Source of the DNA: CAZEYI01 sp964422855
GTDB taxonomy: Bacteria > Patescibacteriota > Gracilibacteria > Absconditabacterales > Absconditicoccaceae
DNA length: 21,629 nt
Reading direction: 5' to 3'
Assembly (NCBI GenBank): GCA_964422855.1
Contig: CAYRCS010000016.1
Span: 1 to 21,629 of the forward strand
The number at the start of each line of letters is the position of its first letter. Position 1 is the stretch's first letter. The notes under the pieces were generated by a model, which saw nothing but the letters and a program-made list of their open reading frames with translations, was not told where the DNA came from and did no database searches. Of the stretch, positions 8,798 to 17,538 are shown in pieces. A program made the translations under genes and the position numbers.

Positions 8798-11434
8798 TTA
8801 TCCACTACAGCTCACACATTCCTTCACATCCATACTCATGCTTCTTACGTAGTAGACAGTCTTGAGGCCAGATTTCCAAGCCTTGAGATAGTATGCGTAC
8901 AAGTCAGCAGGAGTTACTTGCATAGGATTGATCATCCATTCGAAACTGATCGCTTGATCGATCCATTTTTGGATCACAGCAACCACGTCGATGACATTGT
9001 TCATGTCCATATTTACGTATTCTTTGTAGTACCAGAATGTATCTTTATTTAAGTTTGGAGCTACGTTAACGTTTGGAGCGATGCTGTTTGTTTCTACGAA
9101 GTACTTCTTGTACACAGGCAAGACACCAGCTGTTGTACCTACTACTAAGTTTGTAGATGTATTTGGTGCAGGAGCCAAGTGGTAAGAGAATCTTACTCCT
9201 TTTTCTTTGATGTCATTGATAAGTGTTTCCCATTTTGCACCATTTTCTGTGTTAGCATGGTACCATTGTGCATCTCTACCAAACAATAATCCCTTGCTCC
9301 ATTCACTACCAGGGAACAATTGATATGCTCCTCTTTCTATAGCCAAGTCTTTAGACGCTTCCAATGTTGTGTATGCATATTGTTCAAACAATTTGTCCAT
9401 CGCAGTTACTGCATCTGGAGTATCGTATGCTATTTGGTGCGTAGCCAAGTATTCTGCAACTCCCAAGAATCCGAGTCCGACACTTCTGTATCTCATCGCA
9501 GTGCGTCTCGCTTCTTCGATAGGATAGTAGTTGAGGGTGATGACGTTGTCCAATATTCTCATAGCAATAGGTATGATAGCATTGATAGCTTCTGGAGTAT
9601 TTACTCTTCATACATTGATAGATGCTAAGTTACAAACTACCATGTCTCCAGGTTGGTATGTGATAGACACAGTACCATCATCATTACTCTTTTCACTAAC
9701 AAATTTTGATGTCTTTACGTTTTGGATGATCTCTGTACACAATTGTGTTGAGTAGACCATACCTTCGTGTTTATTTGGATTGAGCTTATTAGCAGTATCA
9801 CGGAAGAATGCGTATGGCATACCTGTTTCTACTACCGTCTTCAAATATTTTTTGAACAATTCTTTTGCGCCTACATTTTCTCTCATCTCCAATCTTTCGT
9901 CTTTTTCACACGCTAGATACATCGCTTCAAATTCATCCCCATAACGATCTTCGAGTCTGACGCCGTAGTGTTTTTCTATCTCAGTAGGATCAAACATAGT
10001 CCAGTCACCGTTTTCTTCTACTCTCTTGAAGAAGAGATCACAGAACGAAACTGCAGGGAAGAGATCAAATGCCTTTCTTCTGATATCTCCAGTTTCTGTC
10101 TGCATATCCAAGAATTCGTATACGTCTCTATGTCGGATATCCAAAGTCACTGATATAGCACCTTTTCTTGCACCCAATTGATTGACCGCGATAGCAGTAT
10201 CATTGATAACTTTGAGCCATGGCAATGCACCACCTGATGCGCCTTTTACCCCTCTGATGCTTGAGCCCTTACATCTTACGTGACCCATATAGACACCGAT
10301 ACCACCTCCAAATTTAGAGATCTGAGCCATGTTTTCGATACTGTGGTAGATACCTCTGAGATCATCATCCACATCCATCTTGAAACAAGATGAAAGTTGG
10401 TGGAAGTTAGTTCTTGCATTGAGTAAGGTAGGAGTAGGCAATGATATTTCTTGACGAGAACATGCGTGATACATCTTGAGTGCAGTTTCCAATCTTGTTT
10501 CATCTGGTTCTGGGATAGCCAAGAAGAGAGCAGCAGCCATATACATTTCTTGCGGCAATTCCATAATGATCTTGTTTGGATTGAGCAAGTATCTTCTCTT
10601 GTACATCAAGACTGTCGTATAATTATATGTGAAGTCTCTGCTGTTGTCGATAGCGTTTCCAGCAGTTATGAAATCTTCTGCGCTATAGTATTTATAAAAA
10701 TCTTTGTAGTACAATCATTTGGCAATATATGCATCTAACAAATCCTTAAACGCATTGCCATTGTATATGCTCTTGAAGTCGATGTTTCTATTTTTACTCG
10801 CTTTTTTGTACAAGTCGAGTGTTGCCAATCTACCAGCGATAAACTGTCGATCAGTATTTTCCACAGATATGAGATCAATTGCAGCTTTGATGAGTACGCT
10901 CATGATGTCTTCTGTCTTTACCTTGTCCAAGATATATTTCTTCATCTGTTCTTGCATCATATCAAATGGGCAAGATGCTTCATATTCTTTAGCAACATAC
11001 GAATATACTTTCTTTATTTTTTCAAGATCGAAATCTTCATGACTACCATCAGCTTTAGTAACTTTCAATGTCTGTGCTTCAAACTTTTTGACATCACTTT
11101 CATGCTTCTTTTCTCTCGCTTCGCTACGTCCAGCTCTATAGAGGATATATTCCTTAGCTACTTCGTATTTGTTGAATTTAATAAGATTTTGTTCTACGAC
11201 GTCCTGTGTTGTTTCCACACTGAGAAAATCATGCTCGTGGAGTTTTGCATGGATGTCGTTGAGATCAGCATATACTGCCGCGACGATAGTTTGTACCTCT
11301 TCATTGTCTGCAGCCAGATTGCAGGCATCATACGCTTTGAGGATAGCATGGTGGATACGTTGGAGGTTAAATTCCACCACATCACCAGTTCTGTTTTTGA
11401 TAAATTTGATAGCCAATTCAGTAGTCACAACCAT
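8798..11434 (-). CDS. nrdA: Class I ribonucleotide reductase large subunit NrdA
   Basis: The 878-aa alpha subunit, reducing ribonucleoside diphosphates to deoxy forms. N-terminus: an ATP-cone allosteric domain (KFIKNRTGDVVEFNLQRIHH to about residue 100), then a second cone-like stretch (KVTKADGSHEDFDLEKIKK). Core: NARTNFHQLSSC with C350; FGGGIGVYMGHVR; thiyl-radical C566 and E568 in STQLCTEI; C601 in VVCNLASINV; PAPNTSTNLVVGTTAGVLP; and a C-terminal redox pair CVSC next to the end. Two TGA codons, residues 240 (YIAK-G-LYYKDF) and 609 (ASINV-G-RVNTP), join three same-frame pieces. The start at ATG 11434 (MVVTTELAIKF) fits the ATP cone; the open frame upstream up to 11536 would code through the NrdR boxes and is rejected. 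Gln replaces the usual Asn two residues before C566. Confidence 0.95.
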
Positions 11435-11497
11435 GAGAGAAAACGAGGAAAGATATAAAATAAGAGTAATTGTATACTTGACATATGTCGTCGTATA

Positions 11498-11513
11498 GCA
11501 CAAGATGTTGTGT
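11498..11513. promoter_or_regulatory. NrdR box, proximal to nrdA
   Basis: The 16-mer GCACAAGATGTTGTGT is close to the palindromic NrdR-box pattern (acaCwAtATaTwGtgt). It lies 64 bp upstream of the nrdA ATG. It shares 15 of its 16 bases with the second box 33 bp away, about three helix turns, which is the usual tandem layout for this repressor. Confidence 0.8.
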
Positions 11514-11530
11514 TTGATGGGTATCGAAGA

Positions 11531-11546
11531 CCACAAGATGTTGTGT
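11531..11546. promoter_or_regulatory. NrdR box, distal to nrdA
   Basis: The 16-mer CCACAAGATGTTGTGT carries the same palindromic core CACAAGATGTTGTG as the proximal box. Paired NrdR boxes normally bind the ATP/dATP-sensing repressor NrdR and control nrd operons. No nrdR gene is present in this window. Confidence 0.8.
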
Positions 11547-11596
11547 CTGCACAGTAGGAATGGTCAGAGTCTTTGCAAGGGAAAAATGATTAATAT

Positions 11597-11629
11597 TTTT
11601 TGTCGCAAAAGAGCTTCGCAAGACAAAAA
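11597..11629. repeat. Inverted repeat in the nrdA upstream region
   Basis: Perfect 8-nt arms TTTTTGTC (11597-11604) and GACAAAAA (11622-11629) enclose 17 nt. It lies in the 274-nt gap between nrdA and dnaX, which has no gene. It could be a weak extra terminator, as the arms give U-rich ends on both strands, or an upstream regulatory element of nrdA. Confidence 0.45.
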
Positions 11630-11641
11630 TTATGTGCAAAC

Positions 11642-11671
11642 AAAAAATTGACAGACACAAAGTCCGTCAAT
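11642..11671 (-). terminator. Terminator after dnaX
   Basis: On the minus strand an imperfect 10-bp stem (ATTGACGGAC with GTCTGTCAAT, one mismatch, TTTGT loop) is followed by TTTTT. It lies 38 nt past the dnaX stop. Confidence 0.75.
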
Positions 11672-11708
11672 CTCACTGGTTTATAATGCATCATATAGAT
11701 ACATCAGT

Positions 11709-13145
11709 CTACATAAGGGTTCTAGCAAGATAGTCTTCTTTGTTTTCAAAAACTACCTCTATTTTGACCTGTTGCCCACATATAGTATGGAGCAAATGCT
11801 CGATATATTGGACGTGTTCTTGTTTCTCCAAAAGCATATGAGCCATCTTCCCAGTAGTAATAATTCTGATAGTCTGATACCCCACATATTCCAATATGAT
11901 ATGATCCTGAAGATTTTGCTTGATTCACTCCCTATCTATAGAAGCGATGAGTTTTTCTCTGATAAGATCCATATCCCAGACAAAATCATTGTCTGCTGCG
12001 TCATTATTTATGTCTGGTGCTATGGTAGGTATAACAACATTATCGGGTTTCGCTGTTTCTGTCTTTGGAGTTGTCGTTTCTTGTATGATAGTTGGTGTTT
12101 TAGCAGGCACAGCAGCGGGACTGGGAACACTTCATCACACAAAGAACTTATGATACGCCATTTTGTACACCACACTTGCATACGGATAATATCTGATCGT
12201 ACTCATCACATATGATAGCATCTCTATCACACGCATATAGCCATCCATATTTTCATATAGACGAGTATCTATATAGACGATCAATTGTTTGGCAAAATTA
12301 TAGAGATCTATCCCTTGATTGTGCAATGTATCTATAGCATCAAACACAGCTCTCTCATCTCAAGCCAATGTCGTATCCAAAAATTGCTTGATAGTATAAT
12401 TGCTTGCTACGCCTAGGAAGCTACTTACATGTGCAGCAGTTACCTTGCCAAGAATACTTACTTGATCCAAGTATTTGACTGAGTCACGGACACATCACTC
12501 AGACATCTGTGCTATCATATCAAATGCTTCTGCCTCTCGTTCTATATTTTCTTTAGTCGCAATTTCTTCCAGGTGTTTGATGATGATATCGTCGGCTACT
12601 TTCTTGAAATTAAACACCTGACAGCGAGAGATGATAGTGGGAGGTACTTTGTCTATTTCCGTCGTTGCTAGGATAAATGATACGTATGGCTTTGGCTCTT
12701 CAATTGTTTTGAGCAAAGCATTAAATGCTGACTTAGATAGCATATGTACTTCATCGATCACATATATTTTTTTCTTGAACACGGTCGGCGGATAGTGTGC
12801 TTTATCCAAAATTTCTTCTCTGATATTATCTACACCAGTGTGTGACGCAGCATCGATCTCTACATAGTCGAGTGTTATTTGTTTATCAACTGCTTCTATA
12901 ACAGGATCGTTCTTATCTGGATTGCCTTGTGCGTCAAATTTTGTGGCATTGATTGCCTTTGCAAAAAGTCTAGCAGTAGATGTTTTCCCCGTTCATCTCG
13001 GTCAAAAAAACACATAATTCTGATTTCCCAGGCTATGATTTTGGGTTTTTGCTTTCAAGATATCTACTATATGATCCTGTCCGATAAGTTCATCAAAGTT
13101 CCTAGGGCGGTACTTGTTAGCCAACGATTGCGCTATGTCTGTCAT
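11709..13145 (-). CDS. dnaX: DNA polymerase III clamp-loader subunit DnaX (gamma/tau)
   Basis: A 478-aa AAA+ clamp-loader ATPase that loads the sliding clamp. N-terminus LANKYRPRNFDELIGQDHIV; Walker A GPRGTGKT at residues 48-55, where both G48 and G51 are TGA; zinc-region equivalent DYVEIDAASHTGVDNIRE; Walker B YVIDEVHMLS; sensor 1 SFILATTEIDKVPPTI; the SRC arginine finger region; and EGCVRDSVKYLDQ (sensor 2 area), with its Gly also TGA. After a helical domain (about residues 245-335) comes a Pro/Thr-rich linker and a 100-residue C-terminal domain. Seven TGAs join four same-frame fragments. The zinc-binding cysteines usual in the Walker A-B gap are missing (sequence DAQGNPDKNDPVIEAV). It is divergent from dprA across a 140-bp spacer that contains only AT-rich promoter-like bases. 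Confidence 0.94.
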
Positions 13146-13285
13146 CAAATATATGCACGGATAAATACATACGGGGACTATACCAAAGACCTCGTATTTT
13201 GCAATCGTAAAAATCCTGCACTAGCAATTTGTATACAATTAATTATCGCTAATAAAAATACTATTTATTTGCATTTTCTCCATAC

Positions 13286-14293
13286 ATGCACCAGCATGCC
13301 TTGCGATATGCAGCTATACCAAAAGCGACGCCAAGTCAGATCAAAAAATCTGAACTACCAGAACCTAGTGTAGAAGATTTGGCCCGTACCCAAACACGAT
13401 TGGACAAGCACCATATTTCTGCGATTGTTGACGAGCAACCATGATATCATCATACTTTTAGCATGATGCCAAGCAGGCCGTATATTGTGTACTATCAGTG
13501 AGATATATCACTCCTCAATCGCATGATCATGGGTATCGTCTGACCGAGAGACATGACGAGCTATGGGCAGAAGGTATTGGAGGAAGTATTTACGCATCTC
13601 CCACATTACGACGTCGTGACGGTGTCATGATTGGCTGATGGTGTGGATACAACCGTACATCAATTATCTATCGAAAAACATATTCCGACCATCGCAGTAT
13701 TGTGATGATGATTTCATCATTTTTTCAATAGTCCCAGAAGACAACTCATTGAGCAGATTGTTGCTTCCGGTGGATTAGTCCTTACCGAATTCAAACCGCA
13801 ACAAGAACCGACACATTATACTTTCCCACAGCGCAATCGCATCATAGCATGATTGTCGCAAGTATTGTTTATCCCCGAAGCGCGCAAAAATTCTGGTAGT
13901 CTCATCACAGTCGATTTCGCACTCCAGATGCACAAGCCGGTGTATGGTGCTCCTAGCTCGATATTTAGTCCACAGAGCCAAGGTATTCATGACTATATGC
14001 AACGCGGCAGTATTCGTCCTATCGCAGATATCCCAGAGCGATTAGACAGTATCATGCCACGTATGACACAAAGTTCTACGCAGATTACACAAAAACGAGA
14101 TCTTACTCCAGAACAAAAAATTATTTTGCAGACGATAATAGATCATGCGGGATTGAACACGATAGATTTGGTCAGCAAGAGTGGATTGGAGTTGTGAACC
14201 ATCATCCAACATATGACACAACTAGAGATGTATGGCTTGATTCTTGAAGATAGTCCAGGGATATATATCAGTACACAAAGCATTGCAAACTAG
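13286..14293 (+). CDS. dprA: DNA-processing protein DprA
   Basis: A 335-aa DprA/Smf that binds incoming single-stranded DNA and loads RecA in natural transformation. Seen: an N-terminal helical part (ALRYAAIPKATPSQIKK), then the Rossmann core with MGIVGPRDMTSYGQKVLEE, TVSGLADGVDTTVHQ, TIAVLGGGF, NSPRRQLIEQIVASGGLVLT, FPQRNRIIAGLSQVLFIPEA, NSGSLITVDFAL and the GAPSS.FSPQSQG loop. A winged-helix C-terminus (DLTPEQKIILQTIIDHAGL..LVSKSGLELG) follows. Nine TGA codons are used, including three in a row at 13703-13711 (IAVL-GGG-F). Under the standard code only a 114-aa fragment would be seen. ATG 13286 is the only start codon after an in-frame TAA at 13253. The pilin-like gene follows 48 nt downstream in the same direction, which fits a DNA-uptake role. 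Confidence 0.95.
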
Positions 14294-14341
14294 CACAAAT
14301 TGCATATACACAAAAGCAACTTTACTGATCCCGCATACCGT

Positions 14342-14965
14342 ATGCACAAAACCAAAAATAAATTTCTTCGCTGATTTACGCTAATAGAGATGTTGATTGT
14401 GATAGTCATCATTGGTATTTTGGCCTCAGCATTGATTCCAAGAATTTCACAAGTCAGAGAAAGAGCAAAAGACACTGCTCGTAAAGCACACCTCCAGCAG
14501 GTGGCTGCAGTATTGGTTGCCTACCAAATAGATAAAGGATCATACCCTACGACGCCAGGACCATTGTCTGATATAGAAGAAGAATTGTTGGATGCAGGAT
14601 TGTCTAGTGTCCCTACAGACCCAGATACCAATAGAGTATTTGCCGGTTTGGAGGATGATGGTGGAGATTGTAATGAATCTCCAGCAGGACAGTATTTATA
14701 TACTCCTATCGAAAGAAGAGGCGTACCAAACGCATGATTCGTGCTCATGGCCGGAACCCAAACAGAATGATGATCTAATTGGGTGTTTGACGACAGCATA
14801 GATGAAACAGATGTAGTAAACAACTGATGTATCGGTACTACTTCAAATCTACAAGCTATACAAACAAAAGTATGTACAAATTTCACTGACGGCACACCAG
14901 ACCTTGGACCAGATTGTGTGTATGACAAAGATGCAGACCAACTCAGATATATCTATATGCAATAA
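14342..14965 (+). CDS. Type IV pilin-like (prepilin) protein
   Basis: A 207-aa class III/IV prepilin. A short basic leader (MHKTKNKFLR) precedes the peptidase site G|FTLIEMLIVIVIIGILASA. The cleavage Gly at residue 11 is TGA, and E at mature position 5 is conserved. The hydrophobic helix is at residues 12-32, then an amphipathic alpha1 (RISQVRERAKDTARKAHLQQ) leads to a beta-rich globular head with DxD and Cys pairs (GDCNES, CIGTT, VCTNFTD, PDCVYD). Processing would need a PilD-type peptidase that is not in this window. Five TGAs are used, including a TGA-TGA pair. The start codon overlaps an inverted repeat GCATAC-C-GTATGC (14333-14345). It could be a pseudopilin for DNA uptake, a surface pilin or a type II secretion pseudopilin. 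Adjacency to dprA favours the first. Confidence 0.9.
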
Positions 14966-14968
14966 TCG

Positions 14969-15310
14969 ATGAAAAATATATTGTTCGCCGCAGCTGCTAG
15001 TATTGGTTTGAGTGCCTCAGCACAAACTCAGACACCCCAAACACTTTTTCAATATGAACAGGAGATAATTACTGTTCTTAAAAAGGCCATAAAACAAGGT
15101 ATAGCCGAACCAAACGCTCTTCCTATGGTGGAATGAGAAAATTGTTATGAGTTTGCTGTGGAAGTAAATGGCTTAGATAGACAGGTATATTATTGTACAG
15201 ACAAAGACAAGTGATTTGTTTCTCGATGAGAGAAACCGAAAGATGTCGACCCAAAGACAGAAGCAAAGCCAGTTTTAGATGCAATTATAAAAAAATATCC
15301 TTCAAAATAA
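14969..15310 (+). CDS. Small secreted protein of unknown function
   Basis: A 113-aa protein, not recognised. It has a clear signal peptide (MKNILFAAAASIGLSASAQT, predicted cut after SASA), followed by a helix (LFQYEQEIITVLKKAIKQG) and a compact part with two Cys (ENCYEFAVEVNG, QVYYCTDKDKGF) that could form a disulfide. The tail is Lys/Asp-rich. Three TGAs are read as Gly (VEGENC, DKGFV, SRGEK). It starts 3 nt after the pilin stop and ends 1 nt before the next ATG, so it belongs to the same transcription unit. A role outside the membrane next to the pilin is likely, but what it does cannot be told. Confidence 0.8.
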
Positions 15311-15311
15311 T

Positions 15312-15884
15312 ATGAAAAAACTCATCATCGTTGCTCATCCAAATCCAGAAGGCTTTGCGCATCATATGGCGCAGGCTTTTCTCGAACAGAGTATTTTGTC
15401 TGGTCACGATGTACGCATCATAGATCTATACAAAACAAAAAATCATCAAGATTTTCTTATATTAGATACAGAAAATAAAGCTACGCAGCAGAGTAATGTG
15501 GATACTATGCAACAACAGATAACTCGAGCAGATGAGATTGTATTCTGTTATCCTATGCGACGGTATGACTGTCCAGCTATTCTCAAAAATCGATTTGATC
15601 TTAATTTCGCATCCAAATTTGCCTACAGTTACAAGAAAGATAGCCTTCTTCCATACCAGCTTCTCAAAGGCAAAACAGCGCGCATTTTCATCACAGGCGG
15701 ATCGCCAAAATGGTTGCTTTTGACATTGGGTTTGACTCATCTAGTTACTATGGCTCTAGCTAGATTGCGATACTGTGGGGTGAGATTGAAATCATATACT
15801 GTCTTTGGTAGTATGAATAGCTATAGATGACTTCATGCCAGACAACATATGATCGATAAGGTAAGAAAAATAGCAGCAAAATAA
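15312..15884 (+). CDS. Flavodoxin-fold NAD(P)H dehydrogenase (quinone)-like protein
   Basis: A 190-aa member of the flavodoxin-like NAD(P)H:quinone oxidoreductase family (the KefF/MdaB/NQO1 type, FMN or FAD). Seen: the N-terminal strand and phosphate loop KKLIIVAHPNPEGFAHHMAQAF, HDVRIIDLYK, an EIVFCYPMRRYDCPAILKNR segment matching the usual 'P.ww...PA.lK.w.D' region, and the ARIFITGGSP strand before the C-terminal helix. One TGA near the end (SYR-G-LHARQ) extends the frame by 18 residues. The aromatic residues of the PxWW motif are replaced (PMRRYD), so cofactor or substrate use may differ. It overlaps the end of the pilin unit by tight spacing (1 nt) and closes that unit at a strong terminator. 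Its redox role there is unknown. Confidence 0.82.
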
Positions 15885-15917
15885 AAAACACACTTCGTTA
15901 GGAAGTGTGTTTTTTTA
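15885..15917. terminator. Two-way terminator at a convergent junction
   Basis: The stem AACACACTTC (15887-15896) pairs with GAAGTGTGT plus T (15902-15911) around GTTAG. A-runs on the left and seven Ts on the right let it end transcription from both sides. Confidence 0.9.
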
Positions 15918-15930
15918 TTATATGATTGTA

Positions 15931-16287
15931 TTACTGTGCAGTAGCTTTTGCAGCTTCCAATTCTCTAATTCTCGCTTCCAAATCTCTGATGATAAGTTCT
16001 TCTTGTGTGGGAGGAGTAGTTGTAGTAGAAGTCGTTGTTGAGCTTGTTTCTACCTGTATATCAGTCTGGGTCATACCTGACAATGTTGCATCAAGCTTAG
16101 CGTTGAGCAACATAAGTTGTGCTGCTATGCTTTCTTCATCAAGTACTGTCTCGCCTGTACCAGCATCTTGTTCGTACACAAACTCGCTTACTACTTGTGC
16201 CCAGTCGGCATTAAACCACTTCGTATAGATACCCAAACCTGTTACTACGAGTATCCAAAATAGACTTGTCCATAATACTGCTTTCAT
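15931..16287 (-). CDS. Small membrane-anchored protein of unknown function
   Basis: 118 aa with no TGA codon, family not recognised. It has an N-terminal membrane anchor (VLWTSLFWILVVTGLGIY, residues 4-21, few charges before it, so N-in is likely), then an outside part (KWFNADWAQVVSEFVYEQDAG), a Thr/Ser-rich low-complexity stretch (TSSTTTSTTTTPPTQEE) and a short C-terminal coiled coil (LIIRDLEARIRELEAAKATA). It starts 13 nt after the pseudouridine synthase stop, with an A-rich leader, and is probably co-transcribed. The architecture suggests an oligomerising envelope protein; no enzyme motif is present. Confidence 0.8.
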   Translation of the reverse strand: MKAVLWTSLFWILVVTGLGIYTKWFNADWAQVVSEFVYEQDAGTGETVLDEESIAAQLMLLNAKLDATLSGMTQTDIQVETSSTTTSTTTTPPTQEELIIRDLEARIRELEAAKATAQ

Positions 16288-16299
16288 GTTATTATTTGT

Positions 16300-17289
16300 T
16301 TACATAATAAGGCTATAGAATTCCTCTGGGATCGGTGCTTCAAATGACAGAGGCTTGTAGGTATTCGGATCCGTCAATTCGTACTTCCAACAATGTAACA
16401 ATTGTCTCTTGATCTTCAATTGTTTTACTAACTTTCTATTTACCGCTTCGTTTCCATAGGTTATATCTCACAATACTGGATACCCAGCATCTGCCAAGTG
16501 TACTCTAATCTGATGCATTCTTCCTGTTTCTATCTTAACAGTGACCATTGAGAGTTTCCCAAGCAGTGGATGGAACCACATCTTATCAAGCTTACATTCA
16601 GTAACAGAAGCCTTCCCTTCTTTGGACACCACAACATGTGCTCTTTCTGAGTCTTTATCAAAACTCTTTTCCAATGCTTTGTCCAAACGCAAAGTCTTCG
16701 GAAACTGCCCTACGACGATGGTCTTATAGAGCTTATCTATTTTTCTATCTCTTATAACGCTGTTGATATATTGCAAACTTGGATAATCTTTGGCAGCAAT
16801 AAGTACGCCACTCGTATCTTTGTCCAATCTATAGCCAAACGAAGGCTTAAATGTCGTGCTGTTGGGATCACTTATCCCTTTCCAGATGCAGTATTCTTCC
16901 AAGTAATCATTCATACTGAGATCTTGTCGATGATGATTGCTCTCGTGCAATACGATACCGGCAGGTTTGTTCCACACCAATCGGTGTTTGTCATCATAGA
17001 TGATCCAAGGAGCTATCTTATCTCGGTTGATACGTTCTTTGCGGTGTTGTTTGATCGGCTTAGCGCTTTCTGGCTTATGCTCTCCCAATTCAAACTTCAT
17101 AAAGGTAAGTACATCTCATACTTGCACTCTATAGTCTTCTTTTTTTCTCTTACCGTTGACCTTAACTAAGCCAGTTCTGAGTCATTTATAAATCTCTCCC
17201 AAGCTTACTTGTGGGTATTGTTTGCAGAACTTCCTCAAAAATCTATCCAATCTCTGATCGGCGCTTTGTCCATCGATAGTAACGTCCAT
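16300..17289 (-). CDS. RluA-family rRNA/tRNA pseudouridine synthase with S4 domain
   Basis: A 329-aa enzyme that isomerises uridine in structured RNA. The N-terminal S4 RNA-binding domain (DQRLDRFLRKFCKQ, LVKVNGKRKKEDYRVQVGDV) is visible only when two TGAs (YKGLRT, VGDVL) are read as Gly. The catalytic domain has the Asp in GYRLDKDTSGVL (D156), a preceding LVWNKPAGIVLHES, KLYKTIVVGQFP, VTVKIETGRMHQIRVHLADAGYPVLGD (last Gly TGA) and LLHCWKYELTDP. Length and order fit RluA/RluC/RluD, but which rRNA position is modified cannot be told. ATG 17289 starts the S4 domain; a standard-code caller would start at 17100 and lose it. tRNA-His is divergent, 93 nt away. Confidence 0.93.
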
Positions 17290-17333
17290 ATAGTACAGCT
17301 GATAAATATCAGCAAGAAGTATACGAAAAATTC

Positions 17334-17361
17334 TTGCAAAAACAAAGCAAATGCATATCAT
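17334..17361 (+). promoter_or_regulatory. Candidate promoter of tRNA-His
   Basis: TTGCAA (17334-17339) and TATCAT (17356-17361) are 16 bp apart and end 20 nt before the tRNA 5' end. Confidence 0.5.
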
Positions 17362-17381
17362 AAAAGCCGTTACTCAAACAT

Positions 17382-17457
17382 GGCGGTCGTAGCTCAGTGG
17401 TAGAGCAATGGGTTGTGGTTCCATTGGCCGCGGGTTCGATCCCCGTCGACCGCCCCA
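17382..17457 (+). tRNA. tRNA-His (GTG anticodon)
   Basis: A full cloverleaf: acceptor GCGGTCG/CGACCGC, D stem GCTC/GAGC, anticodon arm ATGGG-TTGTGGT-TCCAT with anticodon GTG at 17415-17417, and a T arm with TTCGATC. The extra 5' G (G-1 at 17382) that marks histidine tRNAs is encoded and faces C73 (17454). The 3' CCA (17455-17457) is also encoded. It is read from its own promoter-like element and followed by a terminator. Confidence 0.97.
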
Positions 17458-17471
17458 TTATACAATTGAAG

Positions 17472-17492
17472 TCTCCTTAGGAGATTTTTTTT
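17472..17492 (+). terminator. Terminator after tRNA-His
   Basis: The stem TCTCC-TTA-GGAGA (17472-17484) is followed by a run of eight Ts, 15 nt after the tRNA. Confidence 0.85.
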
Positions 17493-17522
17493 GTTAATTT
17501 CAAATTATTGCTTAATGTGATT

Positions 17523-17538
17523 GTCTATGTACATAGAC
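17523..17538. repeat. Perfect 16-bp palindrome before or at the unknown gene's start
   Basis: GTCTATGTACATAGAC is a perfect dyad. It overlaps the ATG at 17527 and lies 12 bp upstream of a perfect TATAAT (17550-17555). It could be an operator if the gene really starts at the ATG at 17575. Confidence 0.5.

Noticed and set aside
9730..9760. Gln instead of the usual Asn two residues before the thiyl-radical Cys in NrdA (STQLCTEI)
   Set aside because: Noted as unusual relative to the E. coli enzyme, but I believe similar Gln variants exist in other NrdA sequences, so I do not claim novelty without an alignment.
11435..11536. N-terminal extension of NrdA to 11536
   Set aside because: It would code through the NrdR box region and adds a non-family hydrophobic stretch; ATG 11434 fits the ATP-cone start.
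12755..12775. A-run in dnaX (plus-strand T7) as a programmed frameshift site
   Set aside because: It lies at Walker B, too early to give a working gamma-type product, and no stimulatory elements are visible.
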